A stretch of DNA of 64,000 bases from JBGPQJ01 sp963829485 (lineage in GTDB: Bacteria; Chloroflexota; Anaerolineae; Anaerolineales; Villigracilaceae): contig CAWHIK010000007.1 of the NCBI GenBank assembly GCA_963829485.1, positions 186,001 through 250,000 of the forward strand. The letters are read 5' to 3'. Below, in pieces: positions 9,373 to 17,935 of this stretch. The notes beneath the pieces were generated by a model. The model was not told the DNA's origin. It searched no databases and saw only the letters and a list, made by a program, of their open reading frames with translations. The translations under genes were made by a program, and so were the position numbers. Position 1 is the first letter of the stretch; each line of letters starts with the position of its first letter.

Positions 9373-10128
9373 TCATTGAGTTTGTGCATCAAGAAAATCA
9401 AGAATACGTGGGATGGTCAAGTCGCCACGCACAAGAAGATCAAGATGGCTCAACCCAGTCAGGGTTATTAACGATGAATTTGAAGTCGCGTGTTCGATTT
9501 TTCTTAACAGTTCCATTTCAACGCCTATAAAATCGCTTGTCAAAATAAGACTGAAAAGGTTAATAGTTTCTGAAAGGTTGTTGATATCATCAATTATCCT
9601 GGGAATATCATCTGCAATGCCACTGGAAAGAGATAGTAGTGCTATTTTGTCATTGTTCAAAAACCGGGCTCTATTGTTAGGTGTGAGTGCTAATTGAGAG
9701 GTTAGGGTTTCTATATTATTTACAAAATCTCGAATTACCTTTGAGTCATCCGGACCCGGAACACCATCTAATAGAATCATTGACTGGATTCTTTCGGGAT
9801 ATTTTCTCAAAAAGCGATAGACGATCCAACCTCCAAACGAGAAACCCAGGACATGACAGAGACCAATTCCCAATTCATCCAATACAGCAACGACATCCTG
9901 AACATACTTATCTATGTAATACGAATTCGGATCATAGGGTTTGTCACTTTGCCCGTGTCCTCGCAAATCAATCAGAATAAGTTTGTATTTTCTTCCCAAT
10001 CTCGCTACGTAGCCAAATTCAATCCAGTCTTCGCAACTACCAAAAACCCCATGAAGCAACACGATGGGTGGTCCTTCACCCACTACTTTGTAATAAATAT
10101 TTATACCTTGATTGTTAATTTTTGCCAT
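9373..10128 (-). CDS. Alpha/beta hydrolase
   Basis: The 251-residue protein has the alpha/beta hydrolase fold: oxyanion-hole loop LLHGVFG (residues 24-30), nucleophile elbow GFSFGG with Ser97, and a late catalytic-His candidate in LTGLSHLDLL. The early part (IDLRGHGQSDKP) resembles the haloperoxidase/hydrolase group including esterases and carbon-carbon hydrolases. The substrate cannot be predicted. Monocistronic, flanked on both sides by copies of the repeated terminator/promoter module. AT-rich relative to the neighbouring core genes. Confidence 0.8.
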   Translation of the reverse strand: MAKINNQGINIYYKVVGEGPPIVLLHGVFGSCEDWIEFGYVARLGRKYKLILIDLRGHGQSDKPYDPNSYYIDKYVQDVVAVLDELGIGLCHVLGFSFGGWIVYRFLRKYPERIQSMILLDGVPGPDDSKVIRDFVNNIETLTSQLALTPNNRARFLNNDKIALLSLSSGIADDIPRIIDDINNLSETINLFSLILTSDFIGVEMELLRKIEHATSNSSLITLTGLSHLDLLVRGDLTIPRILDFLDAQTQ

Positions 10129-10194
10129 GAGTCTTCCTCAACCGCAGATGTGGCAGGTAATGGTTGTGTTATAGGGAAGGGCAAATTGTCAAGA

Positions 10195-10330
10195 CGATAC
10201 AATGATTATGGCACAAAACGGGTCAGACCGCACGACCGACCCCTACCCAGCCTTCGCCAGTTGCATGCGAAGCGCGTCCCCCAAATCTTTTAAGATTTGG
10301 GGGAGGTGTCCTACGGACGGAGGGGATCAA
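10195..10330 (-). repeat. Terminator/promoter-like module, copy 2, with adjoining hairpin repeat
   Basis: The core on the minus strand is GTGCGGTCTGACC, GTTTTG, TGCCATAAT, an extended -10 element about 80 bases before the hydrolase start at 10128. It adjoins CCCAGCCTTCG (10247-10257) and a perfect 12-bp stem, CCCCCAAATCTT and complement, at 10279-10304. The 255-bp gap between genes is almost entirely repeat. Confidence 0.6.
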
Positions 10331-10383
10331 GATCTGCGCACAGCGCAAGTCAGTTGCAGTCGAATTTTGGGCGGCGTCAGAAA

Positions 10384-11022
10384 TTATTCGGTCTGTAATT
10401 TCTGGAAACGGGCATAGACATAGGGTCGCACATCACCGGACGGCATACGATAGGTATAGTCCATACTCTCCACAAGTCTGAACCCGTCTCCGAAAAATTC
10501 ACACAGGCCATCCACGTTGTATCTTTGCACAGGCAGGCCGCTGCATTTTTCCGCCCCATCCAAAGCGAAGGTGGCCATGATAACAAATCCGCCCGGCATG
10601 ACGGCTTTTTGCAGCAGGGAATGGTACGTCCGCCTGTGTTGTTCTTCAGTAAGAAAATGAAACACGGCTCTGTCGTGCCAGACAGCGATATTTTGGAGTT
10701 GCAGCACAGCGGTTGGATTGGTAATATCATCCACCATCCAGTGCACCTGGGCGGCCTGCTCTTTGGTTAGCAGGGTTTTGGCCGTTTCCAGGGCAACATC
10801 GCTGATATCGACGGCATAAAGATTATCGTAGCCAAGTTCCAGCAGATTGGAAATAAGGACCGATGTGCCCGATCCAATATCCACAATCGGGGACTGCCGG
10901 GGAACCGCACACTGTTCAATAAGCTGAATGGATGGGGACGACCTGGATTCATACCAGCCCAGTTGAGTGATGGGATCCTGGGTATATTTCCTGTTCCAAT
11001 GCTCTTTCAATACCGATGTCAT
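10384..11022 (-). CDS. Class I SAM-dependent methyltransferase
   Basis: With the ATG at 11022 the protein has 212 residues; a TTG start 39 bases upstream is possible. Motif I is IVDIGSGTS (about residues 46-54), followed by the acidic ribose-binding position in YAVDISDVALETAK and motif II-like VHWMVDDIT. LQKAVMPGGFVIMATF is the usual post-motif III strand. The set resembles small-molecule methyltransferases that lie near thiopurine/tellurite types (starting KEHWNRKYTQ). Substrate unknown. It follows the GNAT gene by about 70 bases on the same strand and may be co-transcribed. Confidence 0.8.
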   Translation of the reverse strand: MTSVLKEHWNRKYTQDPITQLGWYESRSSPSIQLIEQCAVPRQSPIVDIGSGTSVLISNLLELGYDNLYAVDISDVALETAKTLLTKEQAAQVHWMVDDITNPTAVLQLQNIAVWHDRAVFHFLTEEQHRRTYHSLLQKAVMPGGFVIMATFALDGAEKCSGLPVQRYNVDGLCEFFGDGFRLVESMDYTYRMPSGDVRPYVYARFQKLQTE

Positions 11023-11094
11023 GAGTGTCTTCAACTTTCTTTTTAATTGGCCGCCTGGCAAGTATTTATCCGCTGCGGTGACAGCCCTCGCCGC

Positions 11095-12051
11095 CTACGG
11101 GATATCCTTCTGGCACTGGAGCCATTCCGGGTCACGGGCATAGCCCAGCTTGTTGAAGAGCGCCTGCATCGGGGCGTTATGAATGGCGGTACAGGTCTTG
11201 AGCACCGGATAACCGTGCTCCCGTGCGTAGGCAATACCGCGCAGCTGCATCGCCAGCCCAATGCCGCGCTTGCGTTCCTCCCGGCGGACGCCGAGCAGCC
11301 CCCCGAGCAGTGTGTCGCCGTTGGGCTCCTTTCCCAGCTCCCGCAGGCCGAGGTACTCGTCCCCGCGCACGGCGACAAAATAGGCGTCGTGCAGGATGGT
11401 GGGATCGTTCATGCCCCATTTCACCCATTCGTCGAAGGAAGGCCTCTCAAGGCGGGTATCCTCCTGCGGGACATCCTCAACAGCTTCCCAGTACAGGTCG
11501 TAGATTTTTCGGTCCCGGTCCGGGTCGGATTCAAGCTGGCGCAGGGTCCTGATCACGATACCCTGCTGCCGCAGTTTTGGCTCCAGCTCCGCATAGGGAC
11601 TCGGGTCGAAGGAAGCGATATCCAGATGGACGGGGGTCTCACGGAAGGCTTCATAGAATCCGCGTTTTTGCAGAAAAGGGAAACCCTGGGGCAGGTTCGT
11701 GAAGGCGTCCGCACGAAGGACGCGGGGGTCGAAAACCTGCAGGCCTTCCATAACACATTCGTAGAGCTTCGAGCCGATCCCTCTCCGCTGGTATTCCGGC
11801 CGCACCTCGACATTGACATAGAATCGCTGCGGGTGATAGTCATCCATTCCCTGCCCGTAGGAAGCCCAGCCGACCGCGACCCCATCTTCGCTGGCGACCC
11901 AGCGCTGGTATTTACATTTGGGGTTGCGGTTCCGGTCGGCCTGTTCCCACCCTTCCGGGGTGCGAGGACGCTCCGGCCAGACAATATTCAGGCTGTTGTG
12001 GATATCCACGAAGGACGGGTAGTCATCGGGTGTAAACGTATGGATGTCCAT
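11095..12051 (-). CDS. Tandem GNAT acetyltransferase
   Basis: The 318-residue protein has two GNAT domains. The first (about 1-150) has the acetyl-CoA loop RRGIGSKLYE, the second (about 160-318) has KRGIGLAMQLRGI and a late TAIHNAPMQALFNKLGY, the classic C-terminal strand-helix of the family. Such double-GNAT proteins often acetylate small amines, but the acceptor cannot be told. Upstream at 12143-12206 sits a copy of the repeated terminator/promoter module. Confidence 0.85.
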   Translation of the reverse strand: MDIHTFTPDDYPSFVDIHNSLNIVWPERPRTPEGWEQADRNRNPKCKYQRWVASEDGVAVGWASYGQGMDDYHPQRFYVNVEVRPEYQRRGIGSKLYECVMEGLQVFDPRVLRADAFTNLPQGFPFLQKRGFYEAFRETPVHLDIASFDPSPYAELEPKLRQQGIVIRTLRQLESDPDRDRKIYDLYWEAVEDVPQEDTRLERPSFDEWVKWGMNDPTILHDAYFVAVRGDEYLGLRELGKEPNGDTLLGGLLGVRREERKRGIGLAMQLRGIAYAREHGYPVLKTCTAIHNAPMQALFNKLGYARDPEWLQCQKDIP

Positions 12052-12142
12052 GGTTTTTTCATCCTATCATGGCGAAAAAGAGATATTTCCATCCATTACC
12101 TGGTACAGATCCATGATCAATCTCCCCTGCTGTAAATTAGAG

Positions 12143-12206
12143 AAGACGACACAATGATTATGGCACAAAGCAAATCAGGCTGCGTCTGAAAAACCGGCGC
12201 GGTCTG
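12143..12206 (-). repeat. Terminator/promoter-like module, copy 3, overlapping a gene 3' end
   Basis: The minus strand carries GACCGCGCCGG, a T-run, then CTTTGTGCCATAAT ahead of the GNAT gene. The left hairpin arm and the following bases encode the last residues (DRAGFSDAA) of the membrane protein ending at 12175, so the module has intruded into, or become, its 3' end. The right arm has diverged. Confidence 0.6.
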
Positions 12207-12786
12207 TTTCCTTTGCATCCTTATCCTTCCGGCGCTTGAGCATGATCCGCTGCAGCCGCACGATCCGCCCCCGATTCCAGCGCTGCAACATTACCGGATA
12301 GACATTGAACAGGGTGGTAAAAGCTACCAGCCAGATCCCGATGAAAACCTGCCCGGCCAGGGTAAAAAAGGCAGCCACAGCGAGCGAAATTCCAGCGGCA
12401 AGGATGTGTACGCCTTCCACGGCGTTCATGTCCCTCAACAACCGATCCATATCCGGCCCGCCCGACCTGACCTTGATGTTTGGGTTCAGCCAGCCCAGCG
12501 GCGTATACCGCAGCACCCAGCGAACAGCACCCAGTCCCACCCGATCGTATATCCTGCCTTCGCGTTCCCAATACGCGAGGCGGAACCACTCCGGGTCCAG
12601 CCGGACAAAGATCCTGCCGGTCACCGCCGCAACGAACGCCATAATGAGCCAGGTCAGGGAAAATGCGAAGATCAACGGGTGGCGGTCAGGCTGGAAAACC
12701 GTCATGACCAATCCAATGCCGACCGCAACCGTCAGGGCGGTGAAGATGACCAGATACTTCGCAGTTGCTTCAGGATTACCTGTCAA
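12175..12786 (-). CDS. Membrane protein, distant CrtO-like acyltransferase family (tentative)
   Basis: The 203-residue protein has helices at about 10-30, 37-57, 126-146 and 148-166. Its end, FNVYPVMLQRWNRGRIVRL, resembles the signature of the glycosyl-4,4'-diaponeurosporenoate acyltransferase (CrtO) family, where an Asn-x-Tyr-Pro-x-x-x-Gln-Arg-x-Asn-Arg block follows the last helix, and a Glu/His pair (VEGVHI) lies where catalytic residues are found. I regard the family link as tentative; no carotenoid genes are nearby. Its last nine residues are encoded within the dispersed repeat. Confidence 0.55.
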   Translation of the reverse strand: MTGNPEATAKYLVIFTALTVAVGIGLVMTVFQPDRHPLIFAFSLTWLIMAFVAAVTGRIFVRLDPEWFRLAYWEREGRIYDRVGLGAVRWVLRYTPLGWLNPNIKVRSGGPDMDRLLRDMNAVEGVHILAAGISLAVAAFFTLAGQVFIGIWLVAFTTLFNVYPVMLQRWNRGRIVRLQRIMLKRRKDKDAKETDRAGFSDAA

Positions 12787-12909
12787 GTGACAACCGCCTT
12801 ACCCGTGCCATTGGCTCGAAATGAATGCCAAAAGGTGAGCAGCCTGTCCTTGGCGCTCTCTTTTCCCACCGCGCCTACAGAGCCCAAAGGCCTGTCCCGC
12901 TGATGGGCG

Positions 12910-12980
12910 AACGACACAATCATTATGACATAAAACAAAAAGACCGCGCCTGAAAACCGGCGCGGTCTGACGAAAGAACA
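12910..12980 (-). terminator. Rho-independent terminator plus promoter-like -10, best copy of the repeated module
   Basis: The minus strand reads CAGACCGCGCC, an eight-base loop, GGCGCGGTCT, then TTTTTGTTTT: a 10-bp perfect GC-rich stem with a T-tract. Right after it is ATGTCATAAT, a -10-like element ahead of the gene starting at 12786. The remainder of the 306-bp gap 12787-13092 holds only a related GCGCAGCGCAAGTCGGCTGCG tract (12997-13017), also seen near 10336. Confidence 0.75.
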
Positions 12981-13092
12981 GGTCAACCTGGAGCGCGCAG
13001 CGCAAGTCGGCTGCGTGCGGTGGTCATGCGGTTTTGCCATTTGGAGTCTACATCGTTCTTTTACCGCGACCACGCCTGGAATTTCATTACGC

Positions 13093-14103
13093 TCATGAAG
13101 GGAGCGATGCTTTTTCACTCTCCGCCTGTTCGATCAGCCCCCGGCGGATCTTGCGGTAGGTGATGATCGGTCCGTCACCCTGGATCAATTTCTCGCCGAT
13201 GTTCAGGTCGGAGCGCTTGGGCTGCTGGGTGATGACCACAACCTTGTCCTGGCGCTCGATATACAGGTTGCTCAGGCTGCCGAAGAAGTTGACGATATTC
13301 CTGATCACGGGAGTGCGCATCTTGTGATAGAAGCGCAAGTACATAAGCGTATTCTCATCATCGATGGGTGCAAAGGCGATCATCACGCGCACATCATTGC
13401 TGATCCAGTTATGCCAGACATTGGGAAAGCGGAACTGCAGGGACGAGTGGCGGTCCGGTTCGGTTATCTGGGAGGCTTTGAGCAGCGTCTGCCCGTTATC
13501 CGTTTCGTTAAAGACCCAGATATCCAGCAGGTTATCCCCCGGGTAGCGGGCTTCGGCCCGGCACAGCGGTCCATTCACCACAGTTTTGTTCCCGCGCCCG
13601 ATGGTGTTGTAATGCACGAACGGGACATGAACCACATCCAGTTGGTTTTCGATCGCGCGCGAGTAATGAGTAGCCCAATGATCGCGCAGGCTGCCGAAAA
13701 CCATATCCTCGCCGATACTCTCGAAGAAGGGCAGTTCCGGGTAGGACTCGCGCGGCTCGCCCCACCAGAGATAAATAAATCCATGCGCCTCACGGGTGGG
13801 ATAGGTATGCACCTTGATGGCCTTGGGCGGCTCGGCATTCCGGCCGTTGGCGGGGACCAGAGTGCATGCGCCACTGGTATCGTACTCGAATCCGTGGAAG
13901 GGGCACTGGATGCAATCCCCTTTCAGCACGCCAACGCTGAGCTGCACACCGCGATGGGGACATTTGTCGGACATGACAGTGACCATGCCGCGAGTGTCGC
14001 GCCATGCGACCAGCTTTTCACCCATGCGCGTGACACCGATGGGCTTCCGTGTTTTTACCTCGTCCGACTCCAGAATTGCATACCATTGGTTGGGGATCAT
14101 CAT
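13093..14103 (-). CDS. Rieske-type ring-hydroxylating oxygenase alpha subunit-like protein
   Basis: With the GAGGAG-preceded ATGATG pair as start, the product has about 336 residues. The Rieske [2Fe-2S] centre is C47-P-H49 and C66-x-x-H69 (from the second ATG). The mononuclear iron site follows as N152-x2-D155-x2-H158-x4-H163 (NQLDVVHVPFVH). This is the phthalate-oxygenase/vanillate-demethylase-like branch, whose members hydroxylate or demethylate aromatic or sterol-like compounds with electrons from a separate reductase. No reductase gene is adjacent. Both metal sites are complete, so the enzyme is probably functional; substrate unknown. Confidence 0.85.
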   Translation of the reverse strand: MMIPNQWYAILESDEVKTRKPIGVTRMGEKLVAWRDTRGMVTVMSDKCPHRGVQLSVGVLKGDCIQCPFHGFEYDTSGACTLVPANGRNAEPPKAIKVHTYPTREAHGFIYLWWGEPRESYPELPFFESIGEDMVFGSLRDHWATHYSRAIENQLDVVHVPFVHYNTIGRGNKTVVNGPLCRAEARYPGDNLLDIWVFNETDNGQTLLKASQITEPDRHSSLQFRFPNVWHNWISNDVRVMIAFAPIDDENTLMYLRFYHKMRTPVIRNIVNFFGSLSNLYIERQDKVVVITQQPKRSDLNIGEKLIQGDGPIITYRKIRRGLIEQAESEKASLPS

Positions 14104-14130
14104 TGCTCCTCGTGAACAGAATCGCAAGCC

Positions 14131-14136
14131 ATTATA
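14131..14136 (-). promoter_or_regulatory. -10 box for the Rieske gene
   Basis: A perfect TATAAT on the minus strand lies 28 bases before the Rieske start at 14103, leaving room for the GAGGAG ribosome binding site. A convincing -35 was not found. Confidence 0.45.
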
Positions 14137-14155
14137 ACAACAGTCTCAGTGTCTT

Positions 14156-14215
14156 AATGAAATGAAAACAGACCGCGCCTGACCCCCTCCCAGCCTTCGC
14201 GGCCTGTCCCCGAAG
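14156..14215 (-). repeat. Terminator/promoter-like module, copy 5, with CCCAGCCTTCG repeat
   Basis: The minus strand reads CGAAGGCTGGG, GGGGGTCAGGCGCGGTCTG, TTTTCATTTCATTAA. It keeps the right hairpin arm and T-rich segment but the -10 has decayed. It adjoins the dispersed decamer also present at 8557 and 10246. The rest of the 14104-14284 gap is a GC-rich hairpin (CGAAGCGTAAAGCGAAGGGG) without other features. Confidence 0.5.
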
Positions 14216-14284
14216 CGTAAAGCGAAGGGGGAGCACCCCTTGAGGGGCAAGGTCCGTACCTGCTGGCTTTATTGACGCTATTAT

Positions 14285-14782
14285 TCATCTTCCATCATCA
14301 TTATTGATGGACTGTATTGCTTTTATAATTTCGCTATCTGAAGCGGGGGGGTCGTTGTTTATTTCGAGAGCCCAATCGTAGGTCACGGTGGCAGCGATCT
14401 TATTGAATTCTTCGACTTTATCATCCGAAACAGCAATATGATCGATACTGTTTCGGTTTTTTACCCGGGTGAAGCAGGTATCCAGATCGGCATAAACACG
14501 AATCATCTTGATGGGATATTTTTCCGCGAGAGAGGCATGAAATTGGTAAAACCCATCACCCACCCCCAGGCTCTCAATCATTACCTTGTTATTCGTCTGA
14601 AACATTGTGTCGATAACCGCTTCGACTTTTTTCCATCCGTCCTCGCCGGGCTGCAAACCCAACCAGACCGGCTCAACCCGGAGGAACACAATGTCGGTGT
14701 GCCGGTCGACAAGCGTCCCAATATGGGTTTTGCCTGATCCCTTCGGACCGATAAGCATAAAAAGCTTTTTTTGAGCAGGCAT
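14285..14782 (-). CDS. Small P-loop nucleoside/nucleotide kinase-like protein
   Basis: Started at ATG 14782 the protein has 165 residues. Walker A is GPKGSGKTH (12-20). IMIESLG and RVYADLDTCFTRVKNRN match strands and the Arg-rich lid of adenylate/shikimate kinase-like P-loop enzymes, and SIDHIAVSDDKVEEFNKI follows. It probably phosphorylates or binds a small substrate; the substrate is not identifiable. The frame continues upstream without a stop, but that part would overlap the module and the divergent exporter operon, so I reject a longer form. Confidence 0.7.
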   Translation of the reverse strand: MPAQKKLFMLIGPKGSGKTHIGTLVDRHTDIVFLRVEPVWLGLQPGEDGWKKVEAVIDTMFQTNNKVMIESLGVGDGFYQFHASLAEKYPIKMIRVYADLDTCFTRVKNRNSIDHIAVSDDKVEEFNKIAATVTYDWALEINNDPPASDSEIIKAIQSINNDDGR

Positions 14783-14787
14783 GGCTG

Positions 14788-14840
14788 ACAACACGAATAT
14801 TATGGCACAAAATAGGGCAGACCGCGCAGTCCCACCCCCG
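14788..14840 (-). repeat. Terminator/promoter-like module, copy 6
   Basis: The minus strand has GCGCGGTCTGCCC, TATTTTG, TGCCATAAT and then ATTCGTGTTGTCAGCC before the kinase ATG at 14782. The -10-like box ends only about 18 bases from the start codon, so a very short leader is implied if it works as a promoter. Confidence 0.55.
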
Positions 14841-14899
14841 CCATCCGTCAAATGAGCAAGGCATGAGTGATAAAATAACGCCATTATGCACCATCGATC

Positions 14900-15730
14900 A
14901 TGGAGACCATCGCTATGACTGAAACACCTGTGTCTAATGGACGGTTTTTCCTGAAATGGCTTTTTCCCTTTCTGGTCCACCCTCGCCAGACCTTTGAGCA
15001 TGTGCTGCTCCGCAAAGCGACGTGGTACACGCCCCTGCTGGTAGTGTCTCTTTTAATCGTTGCGCAGGTCGCGATTCTCGCGTCTCGTACAGATTCAGGC
15101 GCTGTCATGATCCCAGCTGACGGCATGCCCATCGAAGGGATCCCCGCTCAAGGCATGGGAACCGAAAGCGGGTCAGGGTTTGCAGGGGAAGGGGAGATAA
15201 GTCCCGATGGAATGATGCCCGGGGCAGAATCCTCGACAGGCTGGCGAAGCACCCTGCTGCCGATCGCAGGCCGGCTGGCCGGATTGTGGATCGGGTGGTT
15301 CGTGCTGACCCTCCTGCTCTTTGTCGCGCTGGTCATCTCCGGCAGCCAGGGTAATTTCACACAGTCGCTCAACCTGACGGCCTGGAGCAGCCTGCCCTTT
15401 GCCGTTCAGATAATCGCCCAGATATTGCTCGCATTCGCTTATTCTCCGGCAGCGGCCACGCCTCAAGGGTTGGCCGGCCTTGCATCCAAAGCTCCCGGGC
15501 TGGCCGGTGAGTTCCTGGGTATTGCATTCCAGAGGGTGGATGTTTTCCTCATCTGGCAGGTGGCGCTCCTGATGATCGGCACCGTGCAGATGTCCCAGCT
15601 GCCGGCGGGGAAGGCGCGCTGGCTGGTTCTTCTGGCGGTTTTGATCTACCTGGTTCTGGCTGCCCTGCCCGCCCTCGGCATGGAACAATTCTCCATCCTC
15701 CAGGATGCCGCCCAACCTCAATATTATTAA
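14900..15730 (+). CDS. Yip1-like polytopic membrane protein of an exporter operon
   Basis: The 276-residue protein starts FLVHPRQTFEHVLLRKATWYTPLLVV, the head of Yip1/DUF1282-like membrane proteins in which a HPRxTF motif precedes the first helix. A Gly/Met/Pro-rich loop (about 74-113) separates it from four more helices. It is the first gene of a four-gene set with an ABC ATPase, a secreted CARDB-like protein and a MacB-type permease; its stop abuts the ATPase start. Its role is probably accessory to the exporter. A start at 14915 is equally possible. Confidence 0.7.
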   Translation: METIAMTETPVSNGRFFLKWLFPFLVHPRQTFEHVLLRKATWYTPLLVVSLLIVAQVAILASRTDSGAVMIPADGMPIEGIPAQGMGTESGSGFAGEGEISPDGMMPGAESSTGWRSTLLPIAGRLAGLWIGWFVLTLLLFVALVISGSQGNFTQSLNLTAWSSLPFAVQIIAQILLAFAYSPAAATPQGLAGLASKAPGLAGEFLGIAFQRVDVFLIWQVALLMIGTVQMSQLPAGKARWLVLLAVLIYLVLAALPALGMEQFSILQDAAQPQYY

Positions 15731-16438
15731 ATGCCCGCTTTCATCGAGACCACAGCCCTGAGGAAGTATTACCAGATCGGCGATCAGGAAGTGCGCGCCA
15801 TCGACGGTGTGGATTTAAGCATCGAGCGAGGCGCCTTCACGATCGTGGAGGGACCTTCCGGCTCGGGCAAGAGCACGCTGCTGTATCTCGTCGGCGGGTT
15901 GGATCACGCCACCGGAGGCAGGATCCAGGTGGACGGCGAATCCCTGGACGACATGGACGCCAACCGGCTGGCCGTTTACCGGCGCGAGAAGGTGGGATTC
16001 ATTTTTCAATCCTACAACCTGATCGCCAGCATGACCGCGCTGGACAATGTCTCCTTTCCCCTGCGGTTTGCCGGCGTGCGCGACCGCGAACGAAATGCGC
16101 GCGCCCTGGACCTGCTAAAAATGGTGGGATTGGAGAACCGCTCCCGGCACCGGCCGATCGAACTGTCCGGCGGCCAGCAGCAGCGGGTGGCGATCGCCCG
16201 CGCGCTGATCAACAACCCGGCTTTGATCGTCGCCGATGAACCCACCGGCAACCTCGACAGCCGCTCCGGTTTTCAGTTGATGGAACTGTTATCGGAGCTC
16301 CACCGGGAAGGCCGCACCATCCTGATGGTGACCCACGATTCCCGAATGGAGAAATATGCCAGCCGCGTGGTCCATCTGATGGACGGCCGGGTCGCCAGCC
16401 AGGACGAATACATGGCGAACCCTGCCGGCAAGGACTAA
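15731..16438 (+). CDS. ABC transporter ATP-binding protein, MacB/LolD type
   Basis: The 235-residue ATPase carries Walker A GPSGSGKST (about 40-48), Q-loop FIFQSYNLI, signature LSGGQQQRVAIARALI, Walker B LIVADEPTGNLD and H-loop MVTHDSRM. The GNLDS extension is typical of the LolD/MacB/FtsE group, which powers extrusion or mechanotransmission rather than import. Start ATG follows the previous stop directly. It should work with the FtsX-type permease at 17936. Confidence 0.9.
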   Translation: MPAFIETTALRKYYQIGDQEVRAIDGVDLSIERGAFTIVEGPSGSGKSTLLYLVGGLDHATGGRIQVDGESLDDMDANRLAVYRREKVGFIFQSYNLIASMTALDNVSFPLRFAGVRDRERNARALDLLKMVGLENRSRHRPIELSGGQQQRVAIARALINNPALIVADEPTGNLDSRSGFQLMELLSELHREGRTILMVTHDSRMEKYASRVVHLMDGRVASQDEYMANPAGKD

Positions 16439-16444
16439 GTCTTT

Positions 16445-17914
16445 ATGGAGTCGCGATTTATGAAAAAACAACACCTCTCACTGAGCGTCATCCTTCTGGT
16501 CGTGATGGCCCTGGCTTTCAGCCCCGCCGCCCTGACACAGGCCGGTCCTGCTTACCAGGTGGACACTGAAACTCCCACGGCGACGGCGACAGCCACGGTC
16601 ACCCATACCAGCACAGCCACATCGACAGCGACCGTCCCCGCCACGGAGACAGCCACCCCGCCGGCCGGCGCGCGGCCGGTCATCGTGCTGTCCTCGTACA
16701 GCACCGGGGAGGTGGTCATCGGGAAGGAGTTCACCCTCAACGCGGAGCTGAAGAATACCGGCCAGGTCCCCGCCTACAATATCATCATCACCTTCATGAG
16801 CGATGGATTCGTGCCGCTGGGAAATGGCGGCGTTCAGTCCATTTCCAATGTAGGCACGGGCAACACCGGCGGTATCTCCCAGAAATTCATGCCCACCTAC
16901 AGTTTGAGCGGCTCCCCAAGCGCCACGATCGACATGAACATCAACTATACGGACTTGTACGGAACGCCTTATTCCAGTACCTTTACCCTGCTGATCAACT
17001 TCAAGACCTACACGTCCGGCGGATCCGTATCCGCCACGCGGACCCCGACGCCCTTTCCGCAGCCGCAGCTGATCATCGCCTTTTATGAGACGGACGTGGC
17101 GAAACTTCAGGCCGGCAACAGCTTCAAGCTCACCGTCCATGTGCAGAATATGGGGAATGCCGATGCCCTCAACGTGACCATGGTTCTGGGCGGGGCGACT
17201 TTATCGGAGAGCGGTACACCCCAACCGGGCGGCGTCAGCGGTGGCAGCGCGGACCTGACCAATTTCGCTCCGCTGGGGACATCGAATCTCTATTTTCTCG
17301 ACAAGATCGCCGCCGGGCAGACCGTCGAGCAAACCATCGATCTCGTGGTGAACGTGTCCACCGAGCCGGGTGCGTATCCGCTCAAGATCTCGTTTTCCTA
17401 CGTCAACCCTTCCGGCAGCACCACAATCGACGACCAGGTGATCACCCTGCTGGTCTATAACCTGCCGAACCTGACAGCAGGTTATTACCAGCCGGTCGGC
17501 GACCTGTACATCGGGCAGCCCGGCATTCTGCCCATTCAGATCACCAACGTAGGCAAGCGGAGCATCGTGCTCAGTGAAATGGAGATCATTCCATCCAGCG
17601 GGATCGTCAGCAACAATAAAATATCCATCGGCACGATCGATCCCGGCGGCTATTTCACCGTGGATTCGGAGTTCATCCCCGACACACCGGGAGAGGTCAC
17701 CATCCACCTCACCATCTATTACACGGACGATTTCACCAACCCCTCCACCCTCTCCCTGACCCTGCCTCCGCTGAATGTTATGGAGATGACCTTCCTTCCG
17801 GAGGACGGCGGGATGAATGGCGGCGGTGAATTCATGCCGGAACAACCCGTGGAGACGCCTCTGACCTGGTGGCAGATCCTGCTTGGGTTCCTCGGCCTGA
17901 CCACAGGCCAGTGA
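16445..17914 (+). CDS. Secreted membrane-anchored CARDB/DUF11-like accessory protein
   Basis: The 489-residue protein has a signal peptide (a start at 16460, MKKQHLSLSV, gives a cleaner one), a Thr-rich spacer (TETPTATATATVTHTSTATS), and three beta-sandwich repeats of the CARDB/NEW3 kind (VIVLSSYSTGEVVIGKEFTL, then LIIAFYETDVAKLQAGNSFKL and LTAGYYQPVGDLYIGQPGIL), ending in a hydrophobic C-terminal helix. It is placed between the ABC ATPase and permease genes, so it may be an extracytoplasmic partner of the exporter, replacing the MacA-like adaptor of diderm systems. That role is inference. Confidence 0.75.
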   Translation: MESRFMKKQHLSLSVILLVVMALAFSPAALTQAGPAYQVDTETPTATATATVTHTSTATSTATVPATETATPPAGARPVIVLSSYSTGEVVIGKEFTLNAELKNTGQVPAYNIIITFMSDGFVPLGNGGVQSISNVGTGNTGGISQKFMPTYSLSGSPSATIDMNINYTDLYGTPYSSTFTLLINFKTYTSGGSVSATRTPTPFPQPQLIIAFYETDVAKLQAGNSFKLTVHVQNMGNADALNVTMVLGGATLSESGTPQPGGVSGGSADLTNFAPLGTSNLYFLDKIAAGQTVEQTIDLVVNVSTEPGAYPLKISFSYVNPSGSTTIDDQVITLLVYNLPNLTAGYYQPVGDLYIGQPGILPIQITNVGKRSIVLSEMEIIPSSGIVSNNKISIGTIDPGGYFTVDSEFIPDTPGEVTIHLTIYYTDDFTNPSTLSLTLPPLNVMEMTFLPEDGGMNGGGEFMPEQPVETPLTWWQILLGFLGLTTGQ

Positions 17915-17935
17915 CCTTTTCCATTTGAGAGCACA

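Noticed and set aside
12783..13118. 111-codon minus-strand open frame
   Set aside because: Lies across the terminator/promoter module and related repeats, with no protein-like pattern.
14783..15001. N-terminal extension of the kinase frame
   Set aside because: Would overlap the repeat module and the divergent Yip1-like gene; the Walker A motif is at normal distance from ATG 14782.
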